DNA of 64,000 bases from Symsagittifera roscoffensis (GCF_963678635.1 NC_087066.1:22847996-22911995); one strand, 5' to 3'; shown: positions 45,801 to 51,537, numbered from the stretch's first letter. Notes: generated by a model not told the origin, from the letters alone. Made by a program: numbers and translations.

Positions 45801-46556
45801 AAACTATCAATTTATAAAACTGGATTTCAAACAGAAATTTGAGCCAACCAATGCAGTTGAAGTCGTTTAGCAGGTCGTATCCAACATTGCATGAGCATAC
45901 AAATCGTCTGTTTGTCGAGTCAGTTGCTGGGTCCAAATCAGTGCATTGATGCAGACATCCAGAGTAGCCACATGCACATTCGTCAATTTCTAAAAACACC
46001 AAAACTGCAAACAAAAACAGAAAAAACATGGTGTCGGCATGAATACAAACTGATTCAAAGCTGTTCCACCTCAGGAAAAACCAATTAAATGATTAAATAA
46101 TTCAATACACCCAAATCAAGTTATTGTTACAGACTACCGTTTAATGATCTGGTAATTGGTCACACCACAATTTACTGAGCGCGCCGCAAAAACTTTGGCG
46201 TTTATTCGTACGTATTGCATGAAAATTTAATACAAGTATGATAGTTGGGTCCTTGAAGAACCATTTTCAGGCCTTAGAGTTTTCAAAAAACATGGTTCGC
46301 ATTTGTTTACTTGTGTTTTGAAGTTTTCTCAAAATTTGCGGGACCCATCTCTCATACTTTTGTCTTTTTCTGGGACCCAACTATAATACTTGTACCAAAA
46401 GTTTTTAGAACTTACGTAGATCACACTTTTGGGTTGTCTGGTTCAGTGCGTATCCGAATTTGTTTGTGGAACAGTAGCAGTTTTCGCTTCCCTGCACGAC
46501 CACGCAGGTACCTGCATCGGAGTGCACAGTCCAACAGTCCGCATTCCCAGAACAGG
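751..46556 (-). CDS. Partial EGF-SEA-ZP extracellular protein gene (gene model over nine exons)
   Basis: Joined on the minus strand from 46416-46556, 45849-45989, 44933-45061, 43197-43466, 24589-24695, 23902-24304, 23197-23332, 22779-22892 and 751-870 (1,561 nt). Seen: canonical AG and GT at each boundary (except the unseen outer ends) and matching phases at all eight junctions (1,1,1,1,0,1,2,2). Order of modules: five EGF-like domains, four of them with a calcium-binding signature, then a SEA-like module, then a ZP domain with the four ZP-N cysteines and the start of ZP-C. Known of the family: EGF/SEA/ZP proteins such as uromodulin-like 1 are secreted or apical-membrane proteins whose ZP module polymerises into filaments or matrix. 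Inferred: this is a member. No start codon, signal peptide, stop or membrane anchor is in view, so both ends are missing. Extra exons hidden in the two giant introns cannot be excluded. Confidence 0.72.
3282..3809. repeat. 528-bp near-perfect palindrome (inverted repeat with almost no loop)
   Basis: The left arm 3282-3540 is the reverse complement of 3548-3809 apart from a handful of mismatches. For example, the left arm reads aatttccttttaattgtccc and the right arm ends gggacaattaaaaggaaatt. The centre lies around aactcgc/gcgagtt at 3534-3553. The equivalent place in copy B (about 8720-8815) has only the right arm plus unrelated sequence, so the left arm arose by inverted duplication in copy A. 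Confidence 0.9.
3863..5467 (-). pseudogene. Decayed minus-strand reading frames, unidentified
   Basis: Open pieces occur at 4159-3863 (98 codons, with RRWRLIRTRKV), 4358-4173, 4856-4653 and 5467-5270 (starts MHFDDPAQVVFNTRN). The counterparts in copy B are at 9864-9619 and 10734-10483. The same peptide pieces are kept in both copies, and both copies carry stops and frame changes between them. This looks like an old coding region duplicated after or during decay. The strand agrees with the Ty3/gypsy relic to the right, so it may be the 3' part (env-like or accessory) of that element or of a relative. No motif supports an assignment. Confidence 0.25.
6899..8210. repeat. Internal 0.6-kb duplication with templated filler
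   Basis: The stretch beginning attttacaatgaggaatggc at 6900 is repeated from 7607 (attttacagtgaggaatggc). Between the copies, 7548-7606 matches 12383-12441 with one mismatch (both contain ggtaagcaagtgttttatgt). In copy A the corresponding stretch (about 2160-2760) occurs once. Confidence 0.85.
10483..10734 (-). pseudogene. 83-codon minus-strand frame in copy B, unidentified
   Basis: Starts MHFDDPAQVVFNTRN and ends with an acidic tail (FDHDLDKFSSNIS). It is rich in Pro, Thr and Ser. The copy A counterpart (5467-5270) shares the first 57 codons, then is cut short after TVFF by a different A-run length and frame. A length difference in an A-run explains the divergence of the two tails. No known domain was recognised. 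It is reported because the frame is preserved in two copies. Confidence 0.25.
11042..12267 (-). other. Sequence between the duplication and the relic's third region
   Basis: A minus-strand open piece at 12047-11811 (78 codons, includes ERNRDEGQFYIPFSLHKNNG) could be a remnant of the retroelement's 3' ORF. The plus-strand frame at 11339-11581 shows no recognisable domain. Nothing else was recognised. Confidence 0.2.
12268..14331 (-). pseudogene. Region downstream of integrase in the Ty3/gypsy relic (pol tail or third ORF)
   Basis: Contains a Pro/Glu-rich tail directly after the integrase gap (…VPEPLTEEHQNAPLSKLHYE, about 14130-14080), a Ser/Thr/Pro-rich frame at 13858-13667 and an 87-codon frame at 12531-12268. 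Short internal duplications occur (gtgctcagaatg at about 13690 and 13726). The position, 3' of integrase, is where a pol tail and an env or accessory ORF would be. No envelope hallmark was seen, so no function is assigned. Confidence 0.35.
14332..14531. other. Assembly gap of 200 N
   Basis: A run of exactly 200 N inside the integrase of the Ty3/gypsy relic. The true length is probably unknown, since a round number usually marks a scaffold join. Frames reported across it are artefacts. Confidence 0.99.
14532..14903 (-). pseudogene. Integrase core fragment (Ty3/gypsy relic)
   Basis: Reading 14790 to 14532 gives SYIKVIVDAF, then HTTIYQHYLSKLGLPEIL, then NGTEMINNEI, the layout of a retroviral integrase catalytic core: first Asp region, central helix, second acidic region. 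At the second catalytic position the sequence reads Asn-Asn (TNNGTE), so the usual Asp is not present. A CxxC-containing piece (CSDCLTCQLNK, 14903-14874) in another frame is the end of the zinc-binding domain. The third catalytic residue would fall in or beyond the N gap. The fragment is inactive. Confidence 0.8.
15625..15990 (-). pseudogene. RNase H domain fragment (Ty3/gypsy relic)
   Basis: The frame at 15945-15625 contains FYAICDASDFGLGAALLQ and KLFSQAELELFTIMKN. The first is the start of the Ty3/gypsy RNase H-like domain, with an Asp at the catalytic position and a Gly-Ala-Leu strand. The second contains the acidic helix. Upstream, in another frame (15990-15945), sits the connection to the RT. 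The sequence after LREYKCL is out of register with a normal domain, so the gene is broken. Confidence 0.85.
16100..16860 (-). pseudogene. Reverse transcriptase fragment (Ty3/gypsy relic)
   Basis: Minus-strand pieces give TARYLNSLIDESKHN (about 16620-16560), then ADMENAYNQ (about 16510-16480), with later fragments pointing to the palm and thumb. The order matches the fingers and palm of Ty3/gypsy RT. Several stops interrupt every frame and the Tyr-x-Asp-Asp catalytic loop is not recognisable. A downstream piece (FLTRVKLLGPQAERKALKTL, about 16190-16130) is the thumb/connection region. Confidence 0.7.
17440..17690 (-). pseudogene. Aspartic protease fragment (Ty3/gypsy relic)
   Basis: The frame 17690 to about 17500 gives DFLFDSETESKIVNIN, followed by TLQGITSKLATAQH. 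The placement between nucleocapsid and RT, and the pattern hydrophobic-Asp-Ser-x-hydrophilic-Ile-(Val/Ile)-Asn, fit a retroviral-type protease flap-and-active-site region. The third active-site position is Glu (DSE), where the family normally has Gly, so activity is not expected. Confidence 0.6.
18340..18700 (-). pseudogene. Gag nucleocapsid remnant: degenerate zinc knuckle and Arg/Ser-rich tract
   Basis: At 18667-18626 the minus strand encodes CNYDRRYGQNKAEC. The spacing is that of a CCHC knuckle, but the second Cys and the His positions are Asp and Gln. It is followed downstream (about 18450-18360) by YRGRSSDRGNSYYSTQNR and Ser/Asn/Arg-rich sequence typical of the nucleocapsid tail. It places the gag C-terminus just before the protease. 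Confidence 0.7.
18961..21330 (-). pseudogene. Probable gag N-terminal and middle remnants
   Basis: Scattered minus-strand pieces lie upstream of the nucleocapsid: 19158-18961, 20335-20054 (93 codons), about 20930-20810 (with MYPSDETFFVSAPQTPTDTT), and about 21315-21120 (with GSYTLTVTPLHKNDLNHD). The position 5' of the nucleocapsid suggests gag. No capsid motif was recognised and frames change repeatedly. Confidence 0.35.
20259..20361. repeat. Foldback hairpin with 4-nt loop
   Basis: Arms 20259-20307 and 20312-20361 are about 85% complementary. The inner 13 bp (ttttcttgtgtat / atacacaagaaaa) pair perfectly around the loop AAGC at 20308-20311, and the outer parts share tgctgtaggaaaa in inverted orientation. 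It lies in the gag remnant. Confidence 0.8.
21401..22778. other. Intronic AT-rich sequence without recognised gene
   Basis: Between the relic and the ZP exon at 22779. It holds a degenerate short tandem repeat (listed separately). No LTR terminus or primer-binding site could be recognised, though an LTR of the relic would be expected here. Confidence 0.4.
22246..22490. repeat. Degenerate tandem repeat, about 60-85 bp spacing, four copies
   Basis: Variants of gatccaagga…cttgatgatc recur near 22246, 22314, 22372 and 22463. The intervening sequence is A-rich and contains aaattaa and ggttaaaa motifs. Divergence between copies is high. Confidence 0.5.
22779..22892 (-). CDS. Exon: end of ZP-N and linker, with fourth ZP-N cysteine
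   Basis: The acceptor …tttcttag ends at 22893 and the donor gtactc begins at 22778. The exon has 114 nt and is phase 2 to phase 2. The first base completes an Arg codon started in exon 23197-23332. The translation runs YTQYVLYGDTAREVF… and ends HIFTLECNY, carrying the hydrophobic strand and Cys-x-Tyr typical of the end of ZP-N before the linker. No stop is present in the frame. The next exon in phase is at 870, about 21.9 kb away. Confidence 0.75.
23197..23332 (-). CDS. Exon: ZP-N core with second and third cysteines
   Basis: The acceptor ggtttcag ends at 23333 and the donor gtaact begins at 23196. The exon has 136 nt, phase 1 in and phase 2 out. The translation includes ENNLTLADEACNFTKTG and IVEYAYNECGVEREE, matching the ZP-N pattern of a Leu-rich strand, Asp-x-x-Cys, an aromatic strand and Asn-x-Cys-Gly. 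The phase fits both neighbours. The predicted N-glycosylation sites (NLT, NFT, NGT) suit a secreted protein. Confidence 0.8.
23333..23901. other. Intron between ZP-N exons
   Basis: 569 bp with GT/AG ends. It contains a 15-nt C homopolymer (23496-23510), an unstable tract. No other feature was recognised. Confidence 0.6.
23902..24304 (-). CDS. Exon: end of SEA-like module and start of ZP-N
   Basis: The acceptor …tcatttag ends at 24305 and the donor gtaaac begins at 23901. The exon has 403 nt, phase 0 in and phase 1 out. It opens in frame FRDGFLLNNESWVLNSYKLL, the second half of a SEA-like fold. A middle segment (LVVRNGFDTLDTSTY) follows, and the exon ends with INVALTCTHTGMIIHIDES, the first ZP-N strand with its cysteine. 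The open frame can be read past the donor to 23870, but that gives no ZP homology, while splicing to 23332 restores the ZP-N pattern exactly. N-glycosylation sites are NES, NIT and NAT. Confidence 0.75.
24589..24695 (-). CDS. Exon: N-terminal half of SEA-like module
   Basis: The acceptor gttttttgcttcag ends at 24696 and the donor gtaatg begins at 24588. The exon has 107 nt, phase 1 in and phase 0 out. The translation IQYDVRIAISEYWISHLYD then NSTETFQHAAKSLESQ fits the first strand and helix of SEA modules (Leu-x-Asp-x-Ser-Thr…Phe…Ala…Leu-Glu-x-Gln). It joins in frame to FRDGF in the next exon. Its phase matches the EGF exon ending at 43197, 18.5 kb upstream. The minisatellite begins only about 65 bp upstream of this acceptor. 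Confidence 0.68.
24761..33819. repeat. 23-bp minisatellite, left array (about 9.06 kb)
   Basis: Units of 23 bp contain TTGGAGTGGGTACCAAG. Variants are GGTGCC, GGTGTC, GGGGCC with AAATGA, a second type with TTGGAGTGATTACCAAG, and a third with TTGAAGTGGATACCAAG. No spacers are present and the 23-bp register is kept for kilobases. From about 24.8 to 31 kb the units are homogenised with higher-order periods. From about 31 to 33.8 kb point variants are frequent and a 46-bp dimer pattern dominates. The plus strand is G-rich. It lies in an intron of the EGF-SEA-ZP gene. The long open frames on both strands result from the near absence of stops in the unit and are not taken as genes. Confidence 0.98.
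33975..34177 (+). repeat. LTR-derived sequence in block copy 1
   Basis: Starts cgtggtacagttcaaggtcg and ends ctgagatacaac. It aligns to the LTR at 42625-42887 but lacks about 60 bp after the first 11 bases. Shared segments include ggtcgttgacgacctgtcac. Identity is roughly 80% by eye, far lower than between the two blocks. Confidence 0.75.
34130..34733 (+). pseudogene. Open frame of about 200 codons with no early ATG, unidentified
   Basis: A continuous frame runs from just before the LTR end to TAG at 34731-34733. Recognisable stretches are GAAVFWHKRTFDPRSSEDSS and SKDAHATANRLARDASAVRR. The C-terminus is hydrophobic (FALASAFILLTFSTISFLPI), like a membrane segment. The only Met is close to the C-terminus, so a normal start is lacking. 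The position just after an LTR suggests a retroelement 5' ORF such as gag, but no gag motif is seen. The identical copy at 38757-39360 shows that the open frame survived duplication, or simply that the duplication is recent. Confidence 0.35.
34734..35274. other. Block sequence downstream of the ORF
   Basis: Degenerate plus-strand frames with an Arg/Lys-rich piece (RIDRAKRHDQAQSARGGNSR, about 34880-34940), which would suit a nucleic-acid-binding retroelement protein. It ends in attgattgattgattg-type short repeats just before the minisatellite resumes. The same sequence is at 39361-39901. Confidence 0.3.
35275..38002. repeat. 23-bp minisatellite, middle array (about 2.73 kb)
   Basis: The same unit as the left array, mostly in 46-bp dimers that alternate GGTGCCAAGTGA-CTG and GGTACCAAGTGAGTA junctions. 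A stretch of 32819-33791 recurs at 36231-37203 (offset 3412), so this array shares recent ancestry with the right end of the left array. A 230-bp (10-unit) duplication is visible at about 37381-37610 and 37611-37840. Several units are shortened (accaagtggtgcc), breaking the 23-bp register. Confidence 0.97.
38003..38447. other. Unique spacer with one end of a dispersed element
   Basis: Non-minisatellite AT-rich sequence. At about 38346-38393 it contains cgagaaaatcctaaatccgc followed by acctgg, which matches one terminus of the MITE-like element at 43778-44113. No gene was recognised. Confidence 0.5.
38602..38804 (+). repeat. Left LTR-derived sequence of the putative element
   Basis: Identical or nearly so to 33975-34177. 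Compared with the right LTR it starts cgtgg instead of tgtgg and lacks about 60 bp after tggtacagt. It ends ctgagatacaac, then tagcagtcccgg, which does not look like a usual primer-binding site. Confidence 0.7.
38757..39360 (+). pseudogene. Second copy of the ATG-less open frame
   Basis: Same reading frame and sequence as the frame at 34130-34733, offset 4627 bp, ending in TAG at 39358-39360. It follows the LTR-derived segment and has the same hydrophobic C-terminus. Function unknown. Confidence 0.35.
39902..40390. repeat. 23-bp minisatellite, right array (about 0.49 kb)
   Basis: About 21 units of the shared 23-bp repeat. It begins with the same first units as the middle array (gtattggtgtgggtgcc) and ends mid-unit at gaagtcga, where integrase sequence starts abruptly. 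Confidence 0.96.
40391..41757 (+). pseudogene. Ty3/gypsy integrase fragment with intact C-terminal domain
   Basis: Frames at about 40510-40640 give LSDHSGNQIQLFIAIEQYSK, the first catalytic-Asp region of an integrase core (its Asp is in the preceding DYAD context). At 40660-40720 comes IPISIKTDQYSRF, the second Asp region. At about 40790-40850 the sequence reads GLVERF…TIKDRLRAAE, with the catalytic Glu. Stops and frame changes separate these pieces. At 41398-41754 a continuous 118-codon frame contains KIVKVTGSTYIIDKNKIIRR, an SH3-like integrase C-terminal domain, then a Ser/Pro/Arg-rich tail. The 5' part of pol is absent; minisatellite abuts the start. Confidence 0.8.
41758..42611 (+). other. 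Internal retroelement sequence between integrase and PPT
   Basis: No continuous frame. Plus-strand 41871-42080 and 42147-42350 are open but show no domain. It probably holds the pol tail and the 3' untranslated region of the element. Confidence 0.4.
42612..42624 (+). other. Polypurine tract before the 3' LTR
   Basis: ctagagggggaaa lies immediately 5' of the LTR start tgtggtacag at 42625. This is the position and base composition expected for the plus-strand primer of an LTR retrotransposon. Confidence 0.75.
42625..42887 (+). repeat. 3' LTR of the Ty3/gypsy-like element (263 bp)
   Basis: Begins TGTGGTACAG and ends GAGATACAACA (TG…CA). It is preceded by a polypurine tract and followed by CAGTG. 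It contains gatataaat at 42772-42780 as a possible TATA element and an aataag near 42842 as a possible poly(A) signal. About 200 bp align with the LTR-derived parts of both 1.45-kb blocks. Confidence 0.8.
43197..43466 (-). CDS. Exon: two calcium-binding EGF-like domains
   Basis: The acceptor …atttatcacag ends at 43467 and the donor gtaagt begins at 43196. The exon has 270 nt, phase 1 to phase 1. The first domain reads DIDECDQTPCSHTC, then NVEGSFTCSC; the second DTDECEVDTDNC, then NTVGSFECSC. Each has six cysteines, the acidic N-terminal calcium ligands and the Cys-x-Asn-x4-Phe-x-Cys-x-Cys hydroxylation/calcium signature. A further short piece, AVNCPENETCC, closes the exon. Such tandem cbEGF modules form rigid calcium-dependent rods in extracellular proteins. 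The next phase-compatible exon is the SEA exon at 24695. Confidence 0.9.
43467..44932. other. Intron between EGF exons
   Basis: 1,466 bp with GT/AG ends. It contains the MITE-like element at 43778-44113 and otherwise AT-rich sequence. No other coding exon was recognised. Confidence 0.7.
43778..44113. mobile_element. Putative 336-bp MITE-like element
   Basis: The left end ccaggggcagacttagg and the right end (complement ccagggcgcatctaggat) form imperfect terminal inverted repeats. TTTTTT flanks both sides as a possible target duplication. It includes an 18-nt G run near the left end and a nearly palindromic ggcgccttaggcgcc. Related single ends occur at about 38346-38393 and 46779-46795, so it is a dispersed family. 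No coding capacity. Confidence 0.5.
44933..45061 (-). CDS. Exon: calcium-binding EGF-like domain
   Basis: The acceptor cttctttttag ends at 45062 and the donor gtttga begins at 44932. The exon has 129 nt, phase 1 to phase 1. The split codon at each edge makes the Asp of the DIDEC calcium-ligand motif. It encodes DIDECAANTTVC, then NNDGSYVCTCNAGW, with six cysteines and the Cys-x-Asn-x4-Tyr-x-Cys-x-Cys signature. An N-glycosylation site (NTT) is present. The exon corresponds to a single module, the usual arrangement for EGF repeats. Confidence 0.9.
45849..45989 (-). CDS. Exon: EGF-like domain with an extra cysteine
   Basis: The acceptor ggtgtttttag ends at 45990 and the donor gttggc begins at 45848. 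The exon has 141 nt, phase 1 to phase 1. The translation IDECACGYSGCLHQC, then RRFVCSCNVGYDLL, ends in FNCIG. The acidic start (IDE) suggests calcium binding. There are seven cysteines rather than six: the one in ECAC is additional. The loop between Cys3 and Cys5 is longer than usual (DLDPATDSTN). The reading frame is clean and the phases fit both neighbours. Confidence 0.85.
46416..46556 (-). CDS. Exon: EGF-like domain, most upstream one recognised
   Basis: The acceptor …atactttag ends at 46557 and the strong donor gtaagt begins at 46415. The exon has 141 nt, phase 1 to phase 1. It encodes ACSGNADCWTVHSDAGTC, then GSENCYCSTNKFGYALN, with six cysteines but without the Asp-x-Asp/Asn-Glu start. 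It is therefore a non-calcium EGF-like module resembling Notch/uromodulin-type repeats. Upstream exons must exist because the phase-1 acceptor requires a preceding exon, but none could be identified before the retrotransposon at 49153. Confidence 0.8.
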
Positions 46557-49147
46557 CTAAAGTATTTAAGACTGAGTTTTTGGATCTAAAAGTCATAATA
46601 ATTTCAAGCTTATTAAACAAAGAGATTCGTGGCACTGCTCAGTTGCAAGCTGTCAACTGCGACTGCCGTTTTGATGCTTTTTACCCACCTTGAAGCGCTA
46701 TTGATTTCCCTCACAGGCACTATTGATCTGTACCTGTTCCAGAAAAATATCCAGCAAAAAAATAGGTCCACGTCTTAATCAGGGGCAGATCTGAGTGTTT
46801 GTTTGGAGGGTCGGATGTATTCAATCCTTCCTTTTTTAAAAAGTATTTTTCGAATTAATTTAACACAAATGGTGGATGAACGGTGGGATTAATGATGAAT
46901 GCGATTGGAACTGGAGTGTGCAGGGGGTTAGCTGGAACTGACCGACAGTTGTAGCCTGCACAACTTCTGTATCGGGACACTGTTCTGTGAACTGACCATT
47001 GACCACCAAGTCGAGGACACTTAACACCTGAACAAACATGTTTGCATCTACAATAAAAAGACCGAAAAAGATTTTTTCTATTTATGACTCATAGCTAGAG
47101 ACCCAGCCACTGACGAAATAAGAGGAGGACGGCAGTACAATTCAACGTCCTTAGAAATTTAACCCCCTGTACATCAAACGGTCTTATTTTGCGGCCTCAG
47201 ATTTTGACCGACTTACACTACAATTTTCCAAACAATGCTGAAAATAGCTATTTTCAAAAGTTTTTCTATTTTATTGATATTTTTTATTGATACTCAGAAA
47301 ATATCGTTAACATTGATTGCTTAAGGTTTTTGGCAGAGCTTCAAACCCTAAGCGCAAGAACTATAATAAGTTTGACAAAAAGTTTTATAAACATAGCTAC
47401 CTGTAGTGTTAAAGCCACCAAAATATATTTCGAGCCAAACATCTTGTCAATATGTTTACTTAACCCCTGGGTCAATTATATTTTATGTTTCAGACATAAG
47501 ATAGAATCAGAACTGAAAAGTTTGAAAATACGCTGTAATTCGGAGGAAAAATAGGAGAACTGACTGAAGAATATAAATTGCGAGGAAAATTTTGTAAAAA
47601 CATATTCAAAGCACCTGTCAGCTATTATTCGTACCATTTCATGCCAGCTGGTTTCTTTGTTCACGCGGACGCAATAAAACTTCATCGTTTATTGCCTGTG
47701 TCCTGTTTTGTATATTTCAAGCGAGACAAATTTAGAAAGCAAAATTAACTGGCGGTAATATTATATCGTTTTCATCTTCGGTATTTTCCATTTAAAGATA
47801 AACCGATTGATATTAATCATTGTTGCCGTAACATAGTCATGCATCAATAAATCCAGTTTTTTATGACAATCGGACCCAAAGAAATGCTGGAACAAACGTC
47901 TGGAAAAATAGTCGAGTCGGACTCAGCTGCGCCATAAAATCCTTAGAGCTGTGAATGGAATTTGCTATTCCAGATGTAGTTTAAAGACGCCCACAAAAGT
48001 CGAAGTTTTACGAAAACACTAGCCACAAATTGCTTCTAGCGCCTGCAAATTATTCAGAGTTTAAACCATCAGGTCTGTTTTTTTTCGACAAACGGATAGT
48101 TCATGAAACATATTTTTGAAAAAAGTGTTCAGAACCTGACCCACTACTTTGAGACCAACAAAAAAATTCTACGCTAGATCACCTTCAAGCTTTTTTGAGG
48201 TTCTTGAAATTGCGTTAAAATATCGAACATTGACAGTTGTTTCCCTTCTCTTGAAGTGGTCGGAACAGTAACAGTACTAATTCAAAATTGACGAAAGTAT
48301 AAGACTATTAGAGTTTTATAATGCAACATATTTTTATTTGCGGTCGGCCGTCAAAATTGGAGGCAGCCATATGTTTGTTCTATGACTTCCAGACCAAAGA
48401 TGACACTGTGCCTGGCGCTTGTTTTAAAAACATGGTATGGTGAAAAACCAGGCAAAAACAACGTCCCACAAGTGTTATAGCAAACTGCAAAAAACTCCCA
48501 ATTAGTAATGGTCGTTGAAGCAAATTTTAAAAAGTTGCATTCAATTTTCAGCAAAAAATCTCAATAATTTTATCCTTGATAGGATATTTTTGAGGTTGTT
48601 TGAATCTTTGTGTTCGACTTTATATTTCGACTTTGCGTTCGGCGTTATGTTTCCATTTTGTACTCGACTTTAAGCTTCGACCGACTCGACCTTATGTTTC
48701 GACTTTGTGGTCGATTAGAGTGCCTTCTCGACTATGGTCTTTTGGTCTAAATCTGGCATGTGTTTGACCCGCCTAGGTCGAAACATATATTGCAAACCTC
48801 GACCCGGGAAAGATCCAAATTTTAGAGTTGTTTTGACTGCCTTAGAACTGCTTGCGTTGGATCAGAGCGGGGCAAAAGAGTAACTTGAACGCATTTGCTG
48901 CGATATGAGCGACATATTTTCTTAAAATTAGTCGGTATTGATAACTTTGCATCGGTGAGAAAAATGATTATAAATTCAAAAACTGATATAGGAGAAAAAA
49001 TCTAGTTCACTCAAACGTTCCCGTTTTTGGCATCTTTTTTAGACAAAATGCATTCGACATTAGATCATCATCAATTTCATAAACAGGATTGGTTACATTA
49101 AATAAAGTCAGCTAGGGCTGACATATTTTGGCAGTTGGTTAATCTTA
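46557..49147. other. Non-coding sequence between EGF exon and retrotransposon
   Basis: No convincing exon. It contains one end of the MITE-like family (about 46779-46795) and a degenerate TTCGACTTT repeat at 48612-48712. Probably intronic to the EGF-SEA-ZP gene. Confidence 0.5.
48612..48712. repeat. Degenerate short tandem repeat (TTCGACTTT motif)
   Basis: About eight copies of a 12-13-bp motif such as ttcgactttata and ctcgaccttatg, apparently paired into roughly 25-bp dimers. The sequence is strongly pyrimidine/purine patterned with clustered CG dinucleotides (tcga). Confidence 0.6.
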
Positions 49148-49152
49148 AAATG

Positions 49153-51524
49153 TGTCGTCTTGGAGAATCTGACTGTTTAGACCCAATATATCCCTTCTAT
49201 ATAGTCCGCTAAGTCCCTTCCCTAAATACCAGAACCAGCAAGGGGTGAGCTGTGATCCGGTATTTGATGACAATCCCTTCGGTTGAAAGGTTGAATTTGG
49301 TTGTCGATCGATGTACTACACTGTTGCTCTCGACTGTTCTCTTCCTCGAAAAGAATCGCCAGAAACTGGATAGTAATTGAATTCAGAAATAAATATATAA
49401 ATTGCTGAGTATAAGGGCCGCTAAGTGGCCTGAATACAATTTATTAAGTATCAAGGAATTTAATCTGCGATAAGTTCCAGAAAGCTGCCTCTTGCAGTTC
49501 ACTTTACAAACAATTCTAAGCAACTCTTCAACTTTGCTTCAGAAAGCTTCACTAAAAATCTCGCGTCGAGAACTCACTTTAAAATTTCACGAGTCTTTCT
49601 CAGGACCCGTCTGAATTCTATAAGTCTCACAATTGTTCTCTCTAACCCACTGAGAATCAACTATTTGCTTTGCTCGCAATTATTTCTCTGGTTCTTAAAG
49701 GCTCACCGGTACCCTCCAAATCCTTATCTTTCTTTGCACTTAGTTTTGTTTAAGTCACGCCACTCCCTATTAGTCCTGACATCCGCCTAAATCACCCGAC
49801 CGCACATGTTTTAAGGCTATATCCCTCCCCTATCACTTCTGCCACGTGCCAACTTCGGTTCCTTTTATCAATCTTTTCACGCCTATTAGATACCCTGTTG
49901 ACCAAGCAAACAAATGTCATACGATTTTTATCAACCAATTCCTGAACTCTTGGAACTTCAGCTCTCGAGTTCAACTCAACCTCCAAACCATGCTCTGTTT
50001 ACTCAGTAATCCTTTCAAGGTCTTTATTTTAATTATCCCGTTAACGTTCCGGCCTCCCAAGGGTAGGGGGAGACCTTTTTTATGGGTAGCTAATTCATTT
50101 CAGGCATCTAAGTTTTCTATCCGTACTCTATTCCAATCCCGACCTTCTTGCTATCAGGGGAACGTAGTTCGTCTGTTAGGGGTCAAATTAAACCAAAAAG
50201 TCACCTCTGGAGAGCCAAGTAAATTTCCCGTCCATTCATACTATTTAGGAAACTTAACTCTCATGCTATGCCTCTATTACTACCAATTTCCTCTGGGACT
50301 ACTTTTCTTTTACCCTGATTGATATTCTATTAATAGCGCATTCGCCAAGCTAAATTGAACACAATGTTTTGCAAGTCCACTTTAAATTAAATCCTCTACT
50401 CCAAGGTTGCAATGTAAAAGATATATCTCTATCAGCTTCTGCTCTATTCCCAATATATAAGTTTTTCCCCCAATTTTTAGCAAAGTGACCCATTTTTTTT
50501 CTCCTTTCCAGGGATTGGGCTGGGAAATACGGTGTTTCCAGGGGTTTCCGGTGTTAATATTGGGGCTTTCCATACAATTTTGAGGTCAAAAAGTCCAAAG
50601 GTCGTCTTGAGGTCACCCAGAGGTCAACCGGGGTCAAACTTCCATATTTGGGTTCGGAATCCCATGGGGGTCCTAACTATCATGTTTCATCCATATACCG
50701 TTAATACTTCCCAAGTTATCCCATTTCTAAATTTCGTTATCACTTTTCCCGGGGAAAAGCTATTAAAACCGGAAGGAGTCACCGGAGGGGTTTCAATCAC
50801 AAGGAGTCTTTTTTCGGGGTCCGTATCTTATGTCCATTGCCGCAATAAAATCGGTATGCCCTCGCTCAATATTTTACGTAAATTGCCTATTTCCCGTCTA
50901 AGGGGGTGTTTTTCCAAGTGTTAATAGCTTCGGGTCCAACCGCCAGATTTGGTTCAAATTAAAATACAAGATGTATCTTGCCACTACCTATCATCCCTCT
51001 AAGTTTCAGCTCCCTGCAATCATTGGAGGCCGAGAAACGATTTCTGGAAGTTAGGGGTGGTTTGTTTACTTAGGACATAAAACCGGAAGTGGGGATCTGA
51101 GGGGTCTGGGTTTCCAAACTTAAGCTTCCCTTAACTAGGCCTATAACATACTATGTTTTGGTTGTATTCCGACCGCTAGTTACCTAGACTGATAGGGCAA
51201 TTTACACTTCCGGGGACCGTTAGCACTTGGCGCCGCGGGGTCCGGGGGTTATGGATTTTTGCATGCCCGGGTCAAATCATTTTTAGTATCCGTCCTTTGA
51301 GTTTCATAAACCTAGCCACTGAAAACTGAAGTTCCCATTTGGGGGGGGGGGGTCCGCCGATTTTACTTCACCTGAGTTTTCTGCCATAAGAGGGACTATA
51401 TCTTTGAAGATTCAACTATTTCGAACTTTTATCCTTTGTTTGCTGTACTACTTAACTTAATGACGAATCAATCTTACGCTCACGCTACTATAGCATGTAT
51501 TACATTAGAATCACCAATTCTACA
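49153..51524 (-). repeat. 3' LTR (2,372 bp)
   Basis: On the plus strand it starts tgtcgtcttggagaatctga and ends accaattctaca. Its partner is 59313-61710. It is unusually long for an LTR. It contains short open frames on both strands but none with a recognised domain. Confidence 0.95.
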
Positions 51525-51537
51525 GTCTTCCCTTCTA
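51525..51537 (-). other. Polypurine tract
   Basis: On the minus strand the purine-rich agaagggaagac directly precedes the 3' LTR start (tgtagaattgg). This is the correct place for plus-strand priming. Confidence 0.7.

Noticed and set aside
46870-47027. Possible cysteine-containing exon on the minus strand (CPRLGGQWSVHR…SCAGYNC)
   Set aside because: An acceptor-like ttgttcag is present, but no donor keeps phase 1 for the next EGF exon, and the cysteine pattern fits no known module.
49792-50924. Frames inside the 3' LTR (for example 158 and 130 codons on plus)
   Set aside because: The homologous positions in the other LTR are only partly open, and no domain is seen. Probably chance in GC-richer LTR sequence.
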